A DNA stretch of 64,000 nt from Nocardia miyunensis NBRC 108239 (GCF_001613065.1 NZ_BDBQ01000091.1:1-64000); one strand, 5' to 3'. Numbered from the stretch's first letter, positions 33,390-42,206 are shown. Notes: generated from the sequence alone by a model not told the origin. Made by a program: numbers and translations.

Positions 33390-34679
33390 GTGGGTAGAAA
33401 ACGAGGCATACCGGACAAAAAGGGAATGGCTACGCGGGCGCGGATCCTCGACTCCGCCGCCCGCACATTCCGCGCCAAGGGATACGCGGGAACTCGCCTC
33501 TCCGACGTGGCAAAGGCGGCGGGCACTCAGGCCGGCAGCCTGTACTACCACTTCCCGTCTCGCGAGGAACTCGTGGAGGAGGTGCTGCGCGTCGGCCAGG
33601 AACGCACGAGCGGATTCGTGCGGCGACGTGTCGCCGCGCTGCCGGAGGATGCTTCCGATCTCGACCGCCTCCGCGAAGCGACCGCGGCGCACCTGGACTC
33701 GGTGCTGGAGATCGGCGACTACACGGCGGCGACGATCAGGATCATCGGGCAGGTTCCCGAGGAGATCCGTAAGCGGCGCTTACACGAACAGCGTGAATAC
33801 GGCATGTTCTGGCGCGCGCTCGTCAACAACGCGCACGATTCCGGGGAGATCCGCGCCGAGCTCGACAGCTCGGCATTGCGCATGCTCCTGCTCGGATCGA
33901 TGAATTCGGTGCCCGACTGGTTCCGGCCCCGCCGTGACAGGCTGCCGGTGACCGAGCTCAGACGGCAATTCGAGGCGCTGTTTCTCGAGGGCCTCGCCAC
34001 CGATCACCCCGGTTCGCGCACGATCGATGGCGCACTCACCGCAGTGTCCACAGCGGCAGGCGCCGTGAGCCATCGCAACGACACCGGCGATCGGATGTCC
34101 GATGGCGCCATCCGGATCTTGGACGGTGCGGCCAAGGTGTTCCGTGAAAACGGCTATGCCGGAACGAGACTCGCCGACGTGGCCGCCGCGGCGGGCATCC
34201 AGACCGGCAGCATGTATTACTACTTCAACTCGCGCGAGCACTTGGTCGTCGAATTGTTGCTGGCCGCGTGGAGACGGACGGACGATCTTGCCCGGGAGAG
34301 CGTCGCCGCACTGCCCGCCGGCACCTCGGCCCTGGACCGGCTGTCCACCGTCATCACGGCTCATCTGCTGTCGGTGTTGCGCAGCAGCGTGTATACCTCC
34401 GCGCTGGTTCGGATCCTCGGTCAGGTACCGGAGGCTGTGCGCGAACAGACCGTCAATCAGCAGCGCGCCTATCTGGACTACTTGCGTGAGCTGCTCCAGG
34501 CCGCCATCACATCCGGTGAAGTCCGCGGTGATCTGGACAGCTCGGTGGTGACGATGCTGCTCACCGGCGCCGTGAACTGGGCTGTCGAATGGTACCGGCC
34601 GGACGGCAATCTGACCCCTGAGCAACTGAGTGCACAGTTGTCGGCACTTATTTTGGACGGTATGGCGGCCCCCGCGTAG
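33390..34679 (+). CDS. tandem TetR-family regulator (two full TetR units in one chain)
   Basis: This 429-residue protein contains two complete TetR repeats. The first has its HTH at about residues 14-60 (ARTFRAKGYAGTRLSDVAKA, GSLYYHFPSREELVEEVL) and its ligand-binding helices to ~210. The second starts near residue 236 (AIRILDGAAKVFRENGYAG, GSMYYYFNSREHLVVELL) and also has a full C-terminal domain. The recognition helices TQAGSLYYHF and IQTGSMYYYF are almost alike, so the protein looks like a covalent TetR dimer. I start at GTG 33390 (VGRKRGIPDKKGM) after GGAGG; the longer frame runs through its own promoter. A close paralogue lies at 54400. Predicted repressor of the surrounding operons, perhaps released by an acyl-CoA. 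Confidence 0.85.
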   Translation: MGRKRGIPDKKGMATRARILDSAARTFRAKGYAGTRLSDVAKAAGTQAGSLYYHFPSREELVEEVLRVGQERTSGFVRRRVAALPEDASDLDRLREATAAHLDSVLEIGDYTAATIRIIGQVPEEIRKRRLHEQREYGMFWRALVNNAHDSGEIRAELDSSALRMLLLGSMNSVPDWFRPRRDRLPVTELRRQFEALFLEGLATDHPGSRTIDGALTAVSTAAGAVSHRNDTGDRMSDGAIRILDGAAKVFRENGYAGTRLADVAAAAGIQTGSMYYYFNSREHLVVELLLAAWRRTDDLARESVAALPAGTSALDRLSTVITAHLLSVLRSSVYTSALVRILGQVPEAVREQTVNQQRAYLDYLRELLQAAITSGEVRGDLDSSVVTMLLTGAVNWAVEWYRPDGNLTPEQLSAQLSALILDGMAAPA

Positions 34680-34866
34680 GTTCGCGCGTCGTGATGAACC
34701 CCGTCGGCCCGCCTCCGTCATCCCAGCAGCTGTCAGCAGAGATCAACTGGCAGACAGGCGATTTCCCATCGCAGGGCAGCGGTGACCAGACCACGGACAC
34801 CGACACGCCCGAAGGGCGAAACCACGGAAGCCGACAACGTACCAATGCTCGGCAATACATTGATTC

Positions 34867-34885
34867 CTAACCTGAATTAGATTAG
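34867..34885 (-). promoter_or_regulatory. 19-bp operator-like element before the HMGCS-DUF35/thiolase operon
   Basis: Minus strand reads CTAATCTAATTCAGGTTAG, a strong match with 6-bp spacer. It is embedded in the wider symmetry TGATTC...GAATCA (34861-34890). It lies 40 bp before the GTG at 34925, a position where binding would block transcription. Confidence 0.65.
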
Positions 34886-34924
34886 AATCAATGTTATCTA
34901 CCCCGGCAATATAGGGAGCTGTGC

Positions 34925-36355
34925 GTGACCGGTTTGATCGCCTATGGGGCCCACATCCCGCACCACCGTCTGCGACTCAGCGAGATCGGGGCGGTTCTCG
35001 GCGAGCGGCGGCCCGCCGGAACGCGGGCTGTGGCCTCCTACGATGAGGATTCGACGTCGATGGCAGTGGAGGCCGGGCGCGTGGCTTTACGCGGTCTTCC
35101 GCACGCCGCCTGGCCCAGCCGGATCTACTTCGCGACCTCCAGTCCCGCGTACCTCGACAAGACCAATGCCGCGGTCATCCATGCCGCGCTGAGCCTGCCG
35201 CGAAGCACCCTCGCCGTCGATGTCGGCGGTGCGCCGCGCTCAGCGCTGGGCGCGCTGCTGGCCGCCGCGGATACGGCCGACGGCGCCCTCGCCGTACTCA
35301 GCGACGTCCGGACCGGTCGCCCCGGGAGCGCAGACGAAATGCAGGGCGGCGACGCCGCGGCGGCCCTCCTGTTCGGTCGCGGTTCTCCCGACGCACCCGT
35401 ACTCGCCGACCTGGTCACCTGCGCGTCAGTCACCGACGAGTTCCTCGACCGCTGGCGGACCCCGGGCGCCACGGCATCGCGAGTCTGGGAGGAGCGCTTC
35501 GGCGAGCATCTATACACGCCACTTGCCATAGAGTCGTTCACCGCGGCCCTCAAGCAAGCGAATATCACGGCCGACACCGTGGACCACTTGATCGTATGCG
35601 GTTTATCGCCCAGGGCGGTGCGGCAGTTCATCGCCGCGAGCGGAGTCGCACACAACACTGTGACTCCCGATCTGACCCAGATGATCGGCAATGCCGGAAC
35701 CGCGCAACCCGGCATCCTGCTCAGCGACGTACTCGACCGCGCCGTCGGCCGTCAGACCATCGCGCTGGTCCTGCTCGCCGACGGGGCGTCCACGCTGATC
35801 CTGCGCACAACCGACGCCCTGGGGGTGCGGCGGCCCACCGTTCCGACCGTGGCCCAGCAGGTAGCCGACGGCGACGACACGTTGAGCTATGCGACGTTCC
35901 TGTCCTGGCGCGGAATGCTGGTTCGCGAACCTCCCCGCCGCCCCGAGCCCGAGCCCCCGGCAGGGCCGCCGAGCCACCGATCGGAAAGCTGGAAGTACGG
36001 CTTCCACGGGTCACGCTGCGAACAATGCCGGACGGTCCACCTGCCGCCCGTCCGCGTCTGCTATCAATGTGGCGCCACCGACCAGATGCATGCCGAGCCG
36101 ATGGCCGACACGCCTGCGCGCGTAGCCACTTACACCGTCGACCGGCTCGCCTACACACCGAGCCCGCCGATGGTTGCGGTCGTCGTCGACTTCGACGGGG
36201 GCGGGCGCTTCCGCTGTGAGCTCACCGACGGCGGCGAGACGGTGTCGATCGGCGATCCAGTGGAGATGACCTTCCGCCGGCTGACGACAACCAACGGCGT
36301 CCACAACTATTTCTGGAAGGCCCGCCCGGCGCGCGGGCGGCTGGAGGAGAATTGA
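34925..36355 (+). CDS. HMG-CoA synthase-like / DUF35 fusion protein
   Basis: This 476-residue protein joins a thiolase-superfamily domain similar to HMG-CoA synthase/KAS III (residues ~1-330) with a C-terminal DUF35 domain. Its zinc ribbon reads CEQCRTVHLPPVRVCYQCG at about residue 363. In the first domain the usual nucleophile motif (NACYGGT) reads DVGGAPRSALG, so the catalytic Cys is absent. MIGNAGTAQPG resembles the conserved GN-TA motif. Archaeal HMG-CoA synthase, thiolase and DUF35 form a channelling complex; here two of the three are fused and the thiolase follows one base after the stop. GTG start at 34925 with AGGGAG upstream. It probably scaffolds or shuttles a CoA ester rather than forming HMG-CoA. 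Confidence 0.8.
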   Translation: MTGLIAYGAHIPHHRLRLSEIGAVLGERRPAGTRAVASYDEDSTSMAVEAGRVALRGLPHAAWPSRIYFATSSPAYLDKTNAAVIHAALSLPRSTLAVDVGGAPRSALGALLAAADTADGALAVLSDVRTGRPGSADEMQGGDAAAALLFGRGSPDAPVLADLVTCASVTDEFLDRWRTPGATASRVWEERFGEHLYTPLAIESFTAALKQANITADTVDHLIVCGLSPRAVRQFIAASGVAHNTVTPDLTQMIGNAGTAQPGILLSDVLDRAVGRQTIALVLLADGASTLILRTTDALGVRRPTVPTVAQQVADGDDTLSYATFLSWRGMLVREPPRRPEPEPPAGPPSHRSESWKYGFHGSRCEQCRTVHLPPVRVCYQCGATDQMHAEPMADTPARVATYTVDRLAYTPSPPMVAVVVDFDGGGRFRCELTDGGETVSIGDPVEMTFRRLTTTNGVHNYFWKARPARGRLEEN

Positions 36356-36356
36356 C

Positions 36357-37568
36357 ATGCCTGCACACGGCATCTGCGACCGGGTCGCCATTATCGGCAT
36401 GGGCTGCACCAACTTCGGAGAACACTGGGATCGCTCGGCCGACGACATGCTGATCGAAGCTGTCACCTCGACCACAGCCAGCGCTGGGGTCGCCCTGGCT
36501 GACGTCGACGCGTTCTGGCTGGGCACCTATATGTCCGGCGTATCCGGCCTCACCCTCAGCCGGCCGTTGCGTCTTCGCGACAAGCCGGTCAGCCGCGTCG
36601 AGAACATGTGCGCGACCGGCTCGGAGGCGCTGCGAAACGCTTGCTATGCCGTCGCGAGCGGCGCATACGACATGGCGATGGCGGTCGGTGTGGAAAAGCT
36701 CAAGGACTCGGGATTCTCGGGCCTGCTGAGACACTCGATCCCCTCCGACGGCACCGGCGGCACACTCGGAACCACCACTGCCCCCGCGAATTTCAGCCTC
36801 CTCGGTCCCGCCTACGCTGAGAAGTACGGCGTGGATTCGGGCGAACTCAAGGACGTCCTGACCCGTATCGCGTGGAAGAACCATCACAATGGCGCCCGCA
36901 ACTCCCGAGCGCAGTTTCGAAAAGAGGTCTCCACCGAGACCATCTCCCGCTCGCCGCTGGTGGCCGGCCAGCTCGGCGTGTTCGACTGCTCGGGGGTCTC
37001 GGACGGCGCCGCGGCCGCGATCGTGGTCCGGGCCGAGGACGCGCATTTGTACATCGACAAACCTCTCTATGTCAAGGCACTGTCCTTCGTATCCGGCGCC
37101 GCGGACGGCAACGTCGATCCCGCATACGACTTCACCTCGTTCCCGGAGGTCGTCAGCTCGGCGCGCAACGCCTATAAGGAAGCGGGCATCCGGGACCCCC
37201 GCGCCGAGATCGCCATGGCCGAAGTGCACGACTGTTTCACCGTCACCGAACTGGTCTTGATGGAGGATCTCGGATTCGCCGAGCGCGGCACCGCGTGGAA
37301 GGCCGTGCTCGACGGCGCATTCGATCTCGACGGGGACCTGCCGGTCAACCCCGACGGTGGTTTGAAGGCCTTCGGTCACCCGGTCGGCGCCAGCGGGCTC
37401 CGGATGCTGTTCGAATGCTGGCTCCAACTGCGCGGCGAGGCGCCGCAGGACCGGCGCATCGGCACGACGGCCGCGGGCAAGACGATCGGCCTCACCCACA
37501 ACCTGGGCGGTGGCCCGGGCGAATGTGTTTCCTTCGTGTCGCTGGTCGGCACCGAACCCAACTCCTGA
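36357..37568 (+). CDS. SCP2-type thiolase with intact active site
   Basis: This 403-residue thiolase carries the nucleophilic Cys in ENMCATGSEALRNA, His in EVHDCF, FGHPVGASGLRM and the C-terminal LTHNLGGGPGECVSF with the second Cys. All catalytic residues expected of an SCP2/FadA-like thiolase are therefore present, unlike its relative at 6963. It begins one base after the HMGCS-DUF35 stop (TGACATG), so it is probably the catalytic partner of that fusion protein. It would cleave a 3-ketoacyl-CoA, releasing acetyl- or propionyl-CoA. Confidence 0.9.
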   Translation: MPAHGICDRVAIIGMGCTNFGEHWDRSADDMLIEAVTSTTASAGVALADVDAFWLGTYMSGVSGLTLSRPLRLRDKPVSRVENMCATGSEALRNACYAVASGAYDMAMAVGVEKLKDSGFSGLLRHSIPSDGTGGTLGTTTAPANFSLLGPAYAEKYGVDSGELKDVLTRIAWKNHHNGARNSRAQFRKEVSTETISRSPLVAGQLGVFDCSGVSDGAAAAIVVRAEDAHLYIDKPLYVKALSFVSGAADGNVDPAYDFTSFPEVVSSARNAYKEAGIRDPRAEIAMAEVHDCFTVTELVLMEDLGFAERGTAWKAVLDGAFDLDGDLPVNPDGGLKAFGHPVGASGLRMLFECWLQLRGEAPQDRRIGTTAAGKTIGLTHNLGGGPGECVSFVSLVGTEPNS

Positions 37569-37603
37569 CCTCTCACACGGTCCCGCCCCACGGAGGCAAC
37601 CCA

Positions 37604-38749
37604 ATGCCTGATGCTGTTGTCATCGATGCAGTTCGAACACCGGTCGGACGCAGGAATGGCGGACTTGCACACGTCCACCCCGCCGATCTGAGCGCGGCGA
37701 CGCTGCGGGCGCTGACCGAGCGGACCGGCCTCGATCCGGCATTCGTCAGTGACGTCGTCTGGGGATGCGTGGGTCAGGTCGGCGAGCAGACCGGTGACAT
37801 CGCCCGCACCGCCCTGCTGTCCGCGGGCTGGCCCGAGCACGTCCCCGGAGTGACGATCGACCGCCAATGTGGTTCGTCCCAGCAGGCCATCCACTTCGCC
37901 GCTGCCGGCGTCATCGCCGGCCAATACGACTTCGCGGTGGCCGGCGGTGTCGAGTCCATGTCACGAATCACCATGGGACTCGCCTTCACCCTCGGCGGAG
38001 ACCCTTATGCCGGACAGGGCTGGCAGAGCCGGTACGGGCGCACCGCGCACCAGGGCGTCGGCGCCGAAACCGTCGCGCGCACCTGGGATCTGAGTCGCAC
38101 GCAGCTCGACGAGTACTCGTTGCGGTCACATGCGCGCGCGGCCGCGGCCCAGGATTCCGGGGCGTTCGATGTTCAGATCGTTGCGGTCGAGACCCCGGAC
38201 GGTGTCGTCGAACGCGACGAGGGCATCCGCCGCGGCGGGACTCTCGAGACCCTCGCCAAGCTCACGCCGGCATTCGTTGAGCACGGAGTGATCCACGCCG
38301 GCAACTCGTCTCAAATCTCCGACGGCGCCGCGGCGCTGCTCCTCACCACCAGTGACCTTGCCCGCAAGCACGGTCTGCGCCCCATGGCACGGATACACAC
38401 AGCGGTGGTCACCGGCTCCGACCCGATGATCATGTTGACCGGACCGATACCCGCCACCCAGAAGGCGCTCAAAATAAGTGGCCTCAGGCTCCGAGACATC
38501 GGCGCCTTCGAAATCAATGAAGCGTTCGCCCCGGTGCCGCTCGCCTGGGCCAGCGACCTGGCAGCCGATCACGCTGTGCTGAACCCGCTCGGCGGCGCCA
38601 TCGCGCTCGGTCATCCCGCGGGCGGTTCGGGTGCGCGACTGGCCACCACCTTGCTGCACCACATGCGGGACAACGGCATTCGCTACGGCCTGCAATCGAT
38701 GTGTGAGGGCGGCGGCCAGGCGAACGCGACGATCTTCGAACTACTTTGA
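37604..38749 (+). CDS. acetyl-CoA C-acetyltransferase (FadA-type thiolase)
   Basis: This 381-residue classical thiolase has the N-terminal DAVRTPVGRRNG, nucleophile motif DRQCGSSQQA, NEAFA, GGAIALGHPAGGSGAR and the C-terminal MCEGGGQANATIFE. ATG at 37604 follows CGGAGG with 7-base spacing. It probably handles a different chain length or step from the SCP2-type thiolase just upstream in the same operon. The frame's ~100-residue N-terminal extension overlaps the previous gene and is rejected. Confidence 0.93.
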   Translation: MPDAVVIDAVRTPVGRRNGGLAHVHPADLSAATLRALTERTGLDPAFVSDVVWGCVGQVGEQTGDIARTALLSAGWPEHVPGVTIDRQCGSSQQAIHFAAAGVIAGQYDFAVAGGVESMSRITMGLAFTLGGDPYAGQGWQSRYGRTAHQGVGAETVARTWDLSRTQLDEYSLRSHARAAAAQDSGAFDVQIVAVETPDGVVERDEGIRRGGTLETLAKLTPAFVEHGVIHAGNSSQISDGAAALLLTTSDLARKHGLRPMARIHTAVVTGSDPMIMLTGPIPATQKALKISGLRLRDIGAFEINEAFAPVPLAWASDLAADHAVLNPLGGAIALGHPAGGSGARLATTLLHHMRDNGIRYGLQSMCEGGGQANATIFELL

Positions 38750-38770
38750 CCAGGACATAGGAGAAACGCA

Positions 38771-39541
38771 GTGGATATCAGCGGTAAGGCCGCAATCGTC
38801 ACCGGCGGTGCGGGCGGTCTCGGCGAAGCAACAGTCCGGCGCCTCGTGGCGGACGGCGCCCGGGTGGTCATCGCCGACCTCGCACAGGAGAAGGGCGAGA
38901 AGCTCGCCGCCGATCTGGGAAACGCCGCGACCTTCGTCCGGACCGACGTGACCGATGACGCATCCGTCGCCGCCGCCATCGCCGCTGCGGCCGAGCTCGG
39001 TGAGCTCCGGGTGACCGTCAACGCGCACGGCGGACCCGTTGCTCAGCAACGCATCCTGAGCAGGGACGGCACTCCGATGCCACAGGAACTCTTCGACCGA
39101 ACCGTCGCGATCTACCTCTCCGGCACGTTCAACGTCCTGCGCCAGTCCGCCGCCGCGATGGCTGCTCTCGAGCCGCTCGAGTCCGGGGTGCGCGGCCTTG
39201 TCGTCGATACGGCCAGCATCGCGGCGTTCGAAGGTCAAGTGGGACAGTCCGACTACAGCGCGGCCAAAGGCGGCGTGGTCGGTCTGGGGCTGGTCGCGGC
39301 GCGCGACCTTTCCGCGGTGGGTGTCCGCGTCGTGACGATCGCCCCCGGAACGTTCTTCACGCCGGCATTCCAGCTCGACGAGGAGCAGGCCGAGCAGACG
39401 TGGGGCCGTGCGGTTCCCTTCCCTAAGCGGATGGGCCGACCCAGTGAGTACGCCGATCTTGTGTCCTTCCTGATCGGAAACGACTACATCAACGGCGAAA
39501 CCATCCGCATCGACGGCGCCCAGCGTTTCGGGCTCAAGTAG
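38771..39541 (+). CDS. SDR, 3-hydroxyacyl-CoA dehydrogenase (HSD10-like)
   Basis: This 256-residue SDR has TGGAGGLGEATVRRL, an unusual NAHGG in the NAG position, DTASIAAFEGQVGQSDYSAAKGGVVG around the active-site Tyr-Lys (only the motif YSAAK is essential) and GETIRIDGAQRFG at the C-terminus. The pattern resembles type 10 hydroxysteroid dehydrogenase, which oxidises 3-hydroxy-2-methylacyl-CoA. GTG start at 38771 follows AGGAGA. It fits as the dehydrogenase between the crotonase downstream and the thiolases upstream. Confidence 0.88.
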   Translation: MDISGKAAIVTGGAGGLGEATVRRLVADGARVVIADLAQEKGEKLAADLGNAATFVRTDVTDDASVAAAIAAAAELGELRVTVNAHGGPVAQQRILSRDGTPMPQELFDRTVAIYLSGTFNVLRQSAAAMAALEPLESGVRGLVVDTASIAAFEGQVGQSDYSAAKGGVVGLGLVAARDLSAVGVRVVTIAPGTFFTPAFQLDEEQAEQTWGRAVPFPKRMGRPSEYADLVSFLIGNDYINGETIRIDGAQRFGLK

Positions 39542-39579
39542 CCGAAGACATCCCGCGAACACCTGCGATTGGAATTACG

Positions 39580-40383
39580 TTGTCCAGCCTCACCTCCGAC
39601 TCGGTTACCGTGACCCGCGATCAGCACACTCTGGTGATCACGATCAACCGCCCCGCCGCGCGCAATGCCGTCGATGCAGCCGTTAATCAGGCGATCGGCG
39701 ATGCGATGGAAGTCGCGGACAACGATCCCAGCATTCGGGTTGTCGTTCTCACCGGAGCGGGCGACAAGGCATTTTGTGCCGGGGCAGACCTCAGGGCCAT
39801 CGCCCGCGGCGAGATCATCGTCCCTACCGAGGGACCACGGGCAGCATGGGGATTCGCCGGATACGTCTCACACTACATTTCCAAGCCCACCATCGCTGCG
39901 GTCAATGGCGCCGCGCTCGGCGGTGGTACCGAACTCGTGCTGGCCAGTGATATCGCGGTTATTTCCAGCGAGGCCGCGCTGGGGCTGCCGGAAGTACGGC
40001 GTGGCATGATCGCCGGCGCCGGCGGGCTGTTCCGCCTGCCTCGTCAGATCCCTCAGAAGCTCGCGCTCGAGCTGATCTGCACGGGCGAGCCCATTTCCGC
40101 GCAGCGCGCCCTCGAACTCGGTCTGGTGAACTACGTTGCCCCACCGGGCGAGGTGCTCGAACGTGCGCTCCAGCTTGCTCGAACGATCGGCGCCAACGCA
40201 CCGCTCGCTGTTCAAGCGAGTAAGCGGATCGCCAGGCATATCGTCGACGGCCTGTCCAATAGCGAATCCGCGGACTGGAAGCTGACCGAACTGGAGTACT
40301 CGGCGCTTCGGCATTCCGAGGATGCCCAGGAAGGACCTCGTGCCTTCGCTGAAAAGCGGATACCGCACTGGACCGGTCGCTGA
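39580..40383 (+). CDS. enoyl-CoA hydratase/isomerase (crotonase family)
   Basis: This 267-residue protein has INRPAARNAVD, the oxyanion loop CAGADLRAI, AALGGGTELVLASD with the first catalytic Glu and LPEVRRGMIAGAGG with the second. Both Glu positions of hydratases are therefore present. The only plausible start is TTG at 39580 with GGA upstream, which predicts modest translation. It would hydrate a 2-enoyl-CoA in the same operon as the SDR and thiolases. Confidence 0.88.
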   Translation: MSSLTSDSVTVTRDQHTLVITINRPAARNAVDAAVNQAIGDAMEVADNDPSIRVVVLTGAGDKAFCAGADLRAIARGEIIVPTEGPRAAWGFAGYVSHYISKPTIAAVNGAALGGGTELVLASDIAVISSEAALGLPEVRRGMIAGAGGLFRLPRQIPQKLALELICTGEPISAQRALELGLVNYVAPPGEVLERALQLARTIGANAPLAVQASKRIARHIVDGLSNSESADWKLTELEYSALRHSEDAQEGPRAFAEKRIPHWTGR

Positions 40384-40431
40384 TACTCCACCCGGTGGCT
40401 CATGCCGCGAATCATTCGCTCAGGAGGCGTC

Positions 40432-41184
40432 ATGCACAACACCTTTTCGCAACGGCTGTGTGCCTGGAGCGGTCCGCTTTTCGCGCTCTTGTTCTTCATC
40501 GGGTACGGCGTGGTCGCACGGTATATCCCGCCACCCGATCCGGCCAAGAGCGCTGCGGAGGTCGCAACATTCTACCGTGGCCATGCGAACGCCATTCGTC
40601 TCGGCATGGTCCTGAGCATGTTCGGCCTGGTCTTCTGGGTACCCTTCGTCGCCGCGATCTCAGTACAGCTCAGGCGCATCGAGGGCCGCCACTCACCACT
40701 CACCTACGCCCAGCTCGGACTCGGCGCCACACTTCCTGTTGCATTCATCCCCGCCCTCTACTATTTCGAGGTCGCAGCGTACCGCCCACAGCGCTCCGAC
40801 GAGTCGATCCAGATGCTGAATGACATGGGCTGGCTGCCGTTCACCGGAATCATCTACGCAATCTTCGTCCAGAACATCGTCATCGGCGTCGCGGTCCTAT
40901 CCGACCGCCGTACCGTTCCGATCTTCCCGCGCTGGTACGGCTTCTTCTGCCTCTGGTGCGGGTTGCTGTACTGCCCGGCCTGTCTCGATGTCTTCTTCAC
41001 CCACGGTCCGTTGGCCTGGAACGGCTTGTTCTCCTGGTGGCTATCACTGGTCGCGTTCTTCGTATGGCTCATCGGCACCACCGTGGTCACGCTGGGCGCG
41101 ATCTCCGCCCAGGCCACCACTCCCGGCGCGGAGAGCGCCCAGGCAGCCAGGCCCCGCACACGCCCGGGCCTGTTCATCGAATGA
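40432..41184 (+). CDS. integral membrane protein of unknown function
   Basis: This 250-residue protein has about six hydrophobic segments, for example SGPLFALLFFIGYGVVA near the start, MVLSMFGLVFWVPFVAAI, ATLPVAFIPALYYFEV, FVQNIVIGVAVL and a C-terminal SLVAFFVWLIGTTVVTLGA. The start ATG 40432 (MHNTFSQRL) has a perfect AGGAGG at 5-base spacing. Its stop overlaps the start of the oxidase-subunit-III-like gene (ATGA), so the two are probably co-translated and may form a membrane complex with the next gene too. I do not recognise a functional family. Confidence 0.7.
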   Translation: MHNTFSQRLCAWSGPLFALLFFIGYGVVARYIPPPDPAKSAAEVATFYRGHANAIRLGMVLSMFGLVFWVPFVAAISVQLRRIEGRHSPLTYAQLGLGATLPVAFIPALYYFEVAAYRPQRSDESIQMLNDMGWLPFTGIIYAIFVQNIVIGVAVLSDRRTVPIFPRWYGFFCLWCGLLYCPACLDVFFTHGPLAWNGLFSWWLSLVAFFVWLIGTTVVTLGAISAQATTPGAESAQAARPRTRPGLFIE

Positions 41185-41777
41185 GAGACACCGTCATCCC
41201 CGGCAGACGAGCCGGTCGGGAGCGCCGACTTCCGGCGGAGGCGGGCGTGTGGGTATTCATCGGTGGTGACCTGATCGTCTTCGGCTTCCTATTCGTTGTC
41301 TACCTCGGATACCGAGCGAAGGATCCGGACCTCTTCGCGCGCTCACAACGCGCGCTGAGTGTCGATGCAGGCGCGGTGAACACGCTTATCCTTCTCACCA
41401 GTTCCCTGCTGGTCGTACTCGCGATGCGAGCGGTCCGCGCGGCCGATCCGCCGGTGGCCTCGCGCCTGGTATTCGGCGCGATGACATGCGGCGTCGCATT
41501 CGCGACTGTGAAGGTGTTCGAGTACTATCACGCGATCGCGCACAATCACACTCCCCGCGAAAACGATTTCTTCCTGTTCTACTTTCTGGTGACGGGTCTG
41601 CACCTGTTTCATCTGGTGCTCGGCATGGGTGTACTGATCTTTCTGCGGTCACTCGCCGGGCGCGCACACCGGCTCAGCTCGCACGGAATATCGTTCGCCG
41701 AGGGATGCGCCTGTTTCTGGCATCTCGTGGACTTGCTCTGGATCGTCATCTTCCCGCTCGTCTACCTCGTCCGGTGA
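41181..41777 (+). CDS. cytochrome c oxidase subunit III-like (NorE-like) protein
   Basis: This 198-residue protein is a short heme-copper-oxidase subunit III homologue with five predicted membrane helices: WVFIGGDLIVFGFLFVVY, LILLTSSLLVVLAM, GVAFATVKVFEYYHAI, FYFLVTGLHLFHLVLGM and ACFWHLVDLLWIVIFPLVYL. The GLHLFHLVLGM and FWHLVDLLWI motifs are typical. Stand-alone members of this size are NorE-like. The start overlaps the previous stop (ATGA) and the stop overlaps the next start (GTGA). No subunit I or II is present in the window. Confidence 0.85.
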   Translation: MRDTVIPGRRAGRERRLPAEAGVWVFIGGDLIVFGFLFVVYLGYRAKDPDLFARSQRALSVDAGAVNTLILLTSSLLVVLAMRAVRAADPPVASRLVFGAMTCGVAFATVKVFEYYHAIAHNHTPRENDFFLFYFLVTGLHLFHLVLGMGVLIFLRSLAGRAHRLSSHGISFAEGCACFWHLVDLLWIVIFPLVYLVR

Positions 41778-42031
41778 AGGCGCTCAGAATCCCCGGGATC
41801 CGCATTTGGCTCCTGCTCGTCGCCGCGACCGCGCTCTCGTGGACACTCGGCGTCGAGGCGGGGGGCACGGTCACCTCGCTCGCGGTCATCGTCGTCGCGT
41901 TCGCGAAGGTGCGCCTCATCGGGCTGTACTTCATGGAGTTGCGCAATGCCCCTGCTTGCCTTCAGGCGGCGTTCGAGGCATACGTCATGCTCACCTGCGC
42001 GCTGATCGTCAGCGTCTACCTCGCCGCGTGA
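41774..42031 (+). CDS. prokaryotic cytochrome c oxidase subunit IV-like (NorF-like) protein
   Basis: This 85-residue protein has three hydrophobic segments (WLLLVAATALSWTLGVE, TVTSLAVIVVAFAKVRLIG, FEAYVMLTCALIVSVYLAA), and the KVRLIGLYFMELR segment is typical of COX4-pro/NorF-like proteins. It starts with GTG 41774, overlapping the subunit III stop (GTGA). The NorE-like/NorF-like pair usually accompanies a heme-copper oxidase or nitric oxide reductase; here it closes a beta-oxidation operon. Confidence 0.82.
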   Translation: MKALRIPGIRIWLLLVAATALSWTLGVEAGGTVTSLAVIVVAFAKVRLIGLYFMELRNAPACLQAAFEAYVMLTCALIVSVYLAA

Positions 42032-42187
42032 AGCTGCCAGCAGTCACGGTCCAAGTTCAAAATCTATGCCAAATTTCACAGGCATCAATGAGCTTCACTG
42101 AAAGAGCTCAACATAACAGCACGCCACTGACACGCATCGATGCAGGCCAGGGGCCTTGAGCGACAGATTACTACTTTGACTCTATAT

Positions 42188-42206
42188 CTAATCTGTATTA
42201 GGTTAG
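42188..42206 (-). promoter_or_regulatory. 19-bp operator-like element before the hydrolase gene
   Basis: Minus strand reads CTAACCTAATACAGATTAG, one base different from the copy at 33120. Inner inverted repeat CTAAT-ACAG-ATTAG. It lies 83 bp before the ATG at 42289 in an AT-rich gap (42032-42288) that holds no gene. Confidence 0.68.
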
